DNA from: CAKTOF01 sp964523945
Lineage (GTDB): Bacteria > Bacillota > Clostridia > Oscillospirales > Oscillospiraceae
NCBI GenBank assembly: GCA_964523945.1
Contig: CAZGBU010000084.1
Span: 1 to 9,247, forward strand
DNA: 9,247 nucleotides
Direction: 5' to 3'
This document shows, in pieces, positions 5,608 to 9,247 of the stretch. The notes below the pieces were generated by a model. The model was given only the letters and a program-made list of their open reading frames with translations, ran no database searches and was not told where the DNA came from. Position 1 is the stretch's first letter; each line of letters begins with the position of its first letter. The translations under genes were made by a program, and so were the position numbers.

Positions 5608-6453
5608 ATGAGAAGTTCCGGTTCTGATATTTTCAGGCGCCTCCTGAGGAATAAGCTCGCCATTGCGGGCGCCATTATTGTGCTGCTCCTGCTGTTCTGC
5701 GCGCTGACGGGCGACCTGTTCTTTGACTATGAAACTGAGGTCATCTATCAGGACGTCATGATCCGGCTGCAGTCGCCCTCGTCTGAGCATTGGTTTGGTA
5801 CGGACGAGCTTGGACGCGATGTGTTTGCCCGTGTCTACTACGGTGCGAAGTATTCGCTGTTTATTGCGGTGACCGTCAACCTGCTCAGCCTTGTCTTCGG
5901 CCTGATTCTTGGCGCGATCTCCGGCTATTTTGGCGGTTGGGTCGACATGATCATCATGCGTATCATGGATGTCCTAATGGCGATTCCAAGTATGCTGCTG
6001 GCCATTGCAATCGTCGCAGCGCTCGGCTCAAATATGCAGAATATGATGTTGGCGCTCACGATTTCCGGCATTCCGACGGCAGCGCGCACCGTGCGCGGCG
6101 TCGTGCTGACCACGCGCAGCAACGAGTACATCGAGGCATCGCGCGCCATCGGTGCAAAGACGCACACGATCATTATCTCGCATATTCTGCCGAACTGCAT
6201 GGGTCCGATTATTGTCCATGTTACGCTGTACATGGCAGTTACCATCACGTCGACCGCCGCGCTGAGCTTTTTGGGCCTTGGCATCCAGCCGCCGACGCCG
6301 GAGTGGGGCAACATGCTTTCAGCCGGCCGGACGTATATCCGCGAATACAGCTATCTGACTTTATTCCCCGGGCTTGCGATCGCATTGACCGCGCTTGGCT
6401 TCAATATGCTCGGCGATGGGCTGCGCGACGCGTTTGACCCGCGGCTGAAGTAG
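5608..6453 (+). CDS. ABC transporter permease, DppC/OppC type
   Basis: Second membrane subunit, pairing with the preceding permease. At 281 residues it is normal for the family. The N-terminus FRRLLRNKLAIAGAIIVLLL (9-28) has the basic stretch and first helix typical of OppC N-domains. The periplasm-facing motif HWFGTDELGRDVFARVYYGA (61-80) is the most diagnostic sign of the DppC group. Further helices lie near 83-105, 112-138, 142-160, 195-225 and 250-268. The EAA loop is NEYIEASRAIGAKTHTIIIS (172-191), and FLGLGIQPPTPEWGNML (221-237) and DGLRDAFDPR (270-279) close the protein in the usual way. The start ATG lies seven bases behind GAGGAGG, which overlaps the previous gene's stop codon; another ATG at 5603 is out of frame. 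Tight spacing on both sides indicates one mRNA with its partners. Confidence 0.95.
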   Translation: MRSSGSDIFRRLLRNKLAIAGAIIVLLLLFCALTGDLFFDYETEVIYQDVMIRLQSPSSEHWFGTDELGRDVFARVYYGAKYSLFIAVTVNLLSLVFGLILGAISGYFGGWVDMIIMRIMDVLMAIPSMLLAIAIVAALGSNMQNMMLALTISGIPTAARTVRGVVLTTRSNEYIEASRAIGAKTHTIIISHILPNCMGPIIVHVTLYMAVTITSTAALSFLGLGIQPPTPEWGNMLSAGRTYIREYSYLTLFPGLAIALTALGFNMLGDGLRDAFDPRLK

Positions 6454-6463
6454 GAGGTGCGCC

Positions 6464-7468
6464 ATGGCTGAACGAGAGTATGCACTCGAAATCAAAAATC
6501 TGACGGTGGAGTTTCACACGCAGGACGGCGTGGTGCAGGCGATCAATGATCTCTCGCTTGAGATTGAGAAAGGAAAGACGCTTGGCCTGGTCGGTGAAAC
6601 CGGCGCCGGCAAAACCACCACTGCGCTGGCTGTTATGCGGCTGATCCAGATGCCGCCCGGCGTGATTGTGGGCGGAGAAGTCCTGCTCAATGGCGAGGAT
6701 GTTCTGCAAAAAAGCCAGAAGGAAATGGAGAAGATTCGAGGCAAGGAGGTCTCGATGATTTTCCAGGATCCCATGACGGCGCTGAATCCCGTTATGACCG
6801 TAGAGGATCAGATCGCCGAGGTCGTCGCGCACCATGAAAAGATCAGCGAGCGAAAGGCGCTGGCGAAAGCGCACGAAATGCTGGAGATGGTCGGGATCCC
6901 GCGCGAGCGCGGACGGGAGTATCCGCACCAGTTTTCCGGTGGGATGAAGCAGCGCGTCGTGATTGCAATTGCGCTTGCCTGCAACCCGCACCTGTTGATT
7001 GCCGACGAACCGACGACAGCACTTGACGTTACCATTCAGGCGCAGGTGCTCGACATGATGGTCAGGCTCCGCGAAGAATATGGCACGTCCATGCTTATGA
7101 TTACGCACGACCTGGGGATTGTCGCCGAGGTGTGCGATACAGTGGCTGTCATCTACGGCGGACATGTGATCGAATATGGCACGCTGGAGGATATTTTTGA
7201 AAACACACGGCATCCGTACACGCGCGGCCTGTTTGATTCGCTGCCCAACCTCGAAAATCGCAACCAGAAGCTCAAACCAATCCCTGGTCTGATGGCGGAC
7301 TCGCGAAATCTGCCCGCCGGCTGCGCGTTCTGCACGCGCTGTCGCTTCGCGATGCCGCAGTGCAGCGAGGAAAAGCCGCCGCGGGTCTGGCGCAATGCGC
7401 ATCATTATGTCGAATGCCATCTTTATCATGAATCCAATATCGGAGAGGCGGTGATTGACCGTGAGTGA
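6464..7468 (+). CDS. ABC transporter ATP-binding protein, DppD/OppD type
   Basis: One of two cytoplasmic ATPases that power import; the DppD subunit normally pairs with DppF. The 334-residue protein contains Walker A GETGAGKT (44-51), Q-loop Q101 in IFQDPMTALNP, signature FSGGMKQR (157-164), Walker B LLIADE (177-182), D-loop ALD (186-188) and switch histidine H215. All catalytic residues are present. The C-terminal oligopeptide/dipeptide domain starts at HPYTRGL (250-256) and carries cysteines 287, 290, 293, 300 and 318. In mycobacterial Opp/Dpp structures C-terminal cysteines of this kind hold a [4Fe-4S] cluster, so one is possible here. AGGAGG lies six bases before the ATG, and its first bases overlap the permease stop codon. 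The next ATPase gene overlaps its end by 8 bases, which fits coupled synthesis of a 1:1 pair. Confidence 0.96.
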   Translation: MAEREYALEIKNLTVEFHTQDGVVQAINDLSLEIEKGKTLGLVGETGAGKTTTALAVMRLIQMPPGVIVGGEVLLNGEDVLQKSQKEMEKIRGKEVSMIFQDPMTALNPVMTVEDQIAEVVAHHEKISERKALAKAHEMLEMVGIPRERGREYPHQFSGGMKQRVVIAIALACNPHLLIADEPTTALDVTIQAQVLDMMVRLREEYGTSMLMITHDLGIVAEVCDTVAVIYGGHVIEYGTLEDIFENTRHPYTRGLFDSLPNLENRNQKLKPIPGLMADSRNLPAGCAFCTRCRFAMPQCSEEKPPRVWRNAHHYVECHLYHESNIGEAVIDRE

Positions 7469-8444
7469 ACCGCTGCTGACCGTCAAGAACCTGAAAAAGT
7501 ATTTCAAAACCTCCCGCGGCATGCTGCATGCTGTCGATGACGTCACATTTTCCATCGAGAAGGGGAAAACACTCGGCGTGGTCGGGGAGTCCGGCTGCGG
7601 TAAGTCAACACTTGGGCGTACCATTCTGCACCTGATTGAACCAACCGCGGGTGAGATCCTCTTTGACGGTAAAGATATCACGCAGCTCAGCCGTGAGGAG
7701 ATGCGCCGCCAGCGAAGCCAGATGCAGATCATATTCCAGGATCCGTATTCCTCGCTTGATCCGAGAAAAACGGTCAGCCAAACCATTCGCGAGCCGCTTG
7801 TGCTCAACAGAGTCTACCGGAATAAGGATGAGCTGAACGACCGTGTGGCCGAGCTGATGAAAACGGTTGGCCTGGCAGAGAACCTGGCGAACACCTATCC
7901 GCACGAGCTGGACGGCGGCCGCCGTCAGCGGATCGGCATTGCACGCGCTCTGGCGCTTAACCCGCAGTTTGTCGTCTGCGACGAGCCGGTCAGTGCGCTC
8001 GATGTGTCGATTCAGGCGCAGATCCTGAACCTGATGCAGGAGCTGCAGGAATCACTCGGCCTGACCTATATTTTTATCACGCACGATCTGTCTGTTGTCA
8101 ATTACTTTGCCGATGAAATCGCGGTTATGTATCTGGGACAGATGGTAGAAAAAGCCCCGGCTGAGCTGCTGTTCGATCATCCGGCGCATCCGTATACGCA
8201 GGCGCTGCTTTCTGCGATTCCGGTGCCGAGCATCCGCAACCGCAGAAAGCGGATCATTCTCAAGGGAGAGCTGACCTCGCCGGTCAACCCAAAGCCGGTC
8301 TGCCGCTTTGCCGACCGGTGCATCTATGCAACTGACCGCTGCCGGAGCGAGGAGCCAAAGCTGATCAAAATCGAGCCGCAGCACTTTGTATCCTGCTTCA
8401 AGGCGCAGGAGGAAAACGAATCACACAGTAAGACAGGAGAGTAA
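7461..8444 (+). CDS. ABC transporter ATP-binding protein, DppF/OppF type
   Basis: Second ATPase of the importer, partner of the DppD-type subunit. The 327 residues include Walker A GESGCGKST (42-50), Q-loop Q93 in IFQDPYSSLDPR, Walker B VVCDE (171-175), D-loop ALD (179-181) and H208. The signature reads LDGGRRQR (150-157), with Asp in place of the usual Ser; I recall this variant in DppF/OppF proteins of Gram-positive bacteria, so it is probably not damage. The C-terminal domain has HPYTQALL (243-250) and cysteines 281, 287, 294 and 312. I chose the GTG at 7461, giving MSEPLLTVKNLKKYF, the common N-terminus of this family, with AGGCGG nine bases ahead. A TTG at 7455 behind GGAGAGG would add two residues and cannot be excluded. 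It overlaps the preceding gene by 8 bases and is followed after two bases by an unknown gene. Confidence 0.95.
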   Translation: MSEPLLTVKNLKKYFKTSRGMLHAVDDVTFSIEKGKTLGVVGESGCGKSTLGRTILHLIEPTAGEILFDGKDITQLSREEMRRQRSQMQIIFQDPYSSLDPRKTVSQTIREPLVLNRVYRNKDELNDRVAELMKTVGLAENLANTYPHELDGGRRQRIGIARALALNPQFVVCDEPVSALDVSIQAQILNLMQELQESLGLTYIFITHDLSVVNYFADEIAVMYLGQMVEKAPAELLFDHPAHPYTQALLSAIPVPSIRNRRKRIILKGELTSPVNPKPVCRFADRCIYATDRCRSEEPKLIKIEPQHFVSCFKAQEENESHSKTGE

Positions 8445-8446
8445 GA

Positions 8447-9187
8447 ATGTTGATCGCAAAAGAAAACTACGCCTTTGTGCAGAAATACTATGAGGACGCG
8501 GCGTCGACGACCGGCTACACCATGGAGCTGCTGTATGTTGCGGACAATAAAGAACGCTTTGTTCCAATAAGCCGGGACTACTGGGAGCTGCTCCACACCG
8601 ACGAGTATGTGTTTCCGCTGGTGCAGGAAAACATGATCCTGCCGCAGTATGACGCGGATGGCGTGCTCACAGACGGGAAAAAGCCTGAGCCGGGGAAGGG
8701 GTACTACGGTGCGTACCGCTGTGGCTGTCCGAAAGGCTTTGGCTATATCCTCCGCCTGGAAGATGGAAAACTGATAATCGACGGCAGGCGCTTCAACGAG
8801 CTGCTCAGCCAGAACCTGATTGCATTTTACAATACCTATCACTACGGTACATTCCAGCCGGTGCCCGATGCGGATCTTACCTTTGAGATGACCGACGACG
8901 TCGGTATCTACTGCCTGGACTTCTACGGCGGCGACCGCCGCCAGAAGCCCCGCAGCCTGTGGTATCTCAACGATGTGCTGAAGAACAACAAAAACTGCTA
9001 TTGGTTGAACCTGTTTGATGTCTGGAACGGCGAGGGGAAGATTGACCAGATCGTGATGTTCCGCCAGACGCCAAAGGGGCCGGACGCCACTGCGGGCAAT
9101 CTCAGCCAGCTCACGCTGACCAATGCGCAGCGGCTTGAGCAGGCGAGCGGCTCGTGCTATGGTGACGAGCGCTGGTTCTGCGAATAA
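8447..9187 (+). CDS. Unrecognised 246-residue soluble protein, last gene of the transporter operon
   Basis: I do not recognise this family. The ATG lies two bases after the second ATPase stop codon, with AGGAG seven bases ahead, so it is co-transcribed with the importer. The protein has no signal peptide, membrane helix or lipobox and should be cytoplasmic. It is strikingly aromatic (20 Tyr, 12 Phe and 5 Trp, about 15 percent) and has six cysteines (92, 94, 156, 184, 237, 245). Stretches worth noting are RCGCPKGFGYILRLEDGKLI (91-110), FYNTYHYGTFQPVPDADLTF (127-146), YCLDFYGGDRRQKPRSLWYL (155-174) and CYWLNLFDVWNGEGKID (184-200). These look like an alternating beta-rich globular fold. No Walker, Rossmann, metal-hydrolase or helix-turn-helix motif is apparent. 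By position it might modify, bind or degrade the imported ligand, but this is inference only. Codon use and GC content resemble the neighbours, so recent transfer is not indicated. Confidence 0.85.
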   Translation: MLIAKENYAFVQKYYEDAASTTGYTMELLYVADNKERFVPISRDYWELLHTDEYVFPLVQENMILPQYDADGVLTDGKKPEPGKGYYGAYRCGCPKGFGYILRLEDGKLIIDGRRFNELLSQNLIAFYNTYHYGTFQPVPDADLTFEMTDDVGIYCLDFYGGDRRQKPRSLWYLNDVLKNNKNCYWLNLFDVWNGEGKIDQIVMFRQTPKGPDATAGNLSQLTLTNAQRLEQASGSCYGDERWFCE

Positions 9188-9247
9188 TCCGGCAGAAAGA
9201 TTAACTATTAAGTGTCAACCCCCAAAAGGATGGTGGTGGTAGAAATA
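9188..9247. other. Short right-end non-coding stretch, no assignable element
   Basis: The 60 bases after the last operon gene are more AT-rich and contain no hairpin followed by a T run, so the operon's terminator is not visible and the transcript may run past the edge. An ATG at 9230 opens a frame to the edge but has no properly spaced ribosome binding site. Confidence 0.5.

Noticed and set aside
6401..7807. Open frame of 468 codons on the minus strand spanning both ATPase genes
   Set aside because: Antisense to two ABC ATPases with intact catalytic motifs. The translated sequence shows the known shadow of ABC ATPase genes (HFLLAFLQNILAIEQD-like stretches) and no independent family.
9195..9247. 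Possible insertion-sequence end or new gene start at the right edge (TGTCAACCCCC, ATGGTGGTGGTA)
   Set aside because: Only 60 bases are visible, with no inverted partner, transposase or spaced ribosome binding site, so neither can be supported.

Overview
The window looks like chromosomal DNA of a moderately GC-rich, endospore-forming Firmicute, most likely a clostridial or Oscillospiraceae-like gut bacterium. Three things point that way: a full-length forespore sigma factor (SigG), Firmicute-type AGGAGG ribosome binding sites, and an ABC transporter of the low-GC Gram-positive Dpp/Opp style with a lipoprotein receptor. No RNA genes, CRISPR arrays, transposases or phage genes are visible.

Left part (1-957): two genes run leftward as a translationally overlapping pair. 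They are a MerR-family regulator (401-793) and the first ~125 residues of a MATE efflux pump (31-408) whose frame closes early, probably through frameshift. The MerR gene has a textbook MerR-type promoter with a 19-bp spacer and a dyad inside it, which suggests autoregulation of a drug- or metabolite-responsive efflux unit that may be decaying.

Centre-left (899-1784): sigG stands alone, without spoIIGA-sigE upstream. It has a possible forespore-type promoter just ahead and a perfect 19-bp terminator behind, shared with the convergent AraC-family gene.

Right part (1782-9247): an AraC-family regulator (leftward) diverges from a six-gene rightward operon. The operon encodes a lipoprotein solute receptor, two permeases, two ATPases and a 246-residue soluble protein that I do not recognise. 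The ~200-bp divergent region holds a strong leftward sigma-A promoter (TTGACG-18-TATAAT), a weaker rightward candidate and an inverted repeat touching both, so the AraC protein probably controls uptake and possibly itself. A 15-bp hairpin between the receptor and first permease genes probably helps make receptor in excess of membrane components. The five transporter genes form a complete family-5 (peptide/nickel/opine class) importer. The receptor lacks the acidic residues peptide binders usually have near the ligand amino terminus, so the substrate is open. The unknown last gene, two bases behind the second ATPase gene, is the best candidate for undescribed biology.
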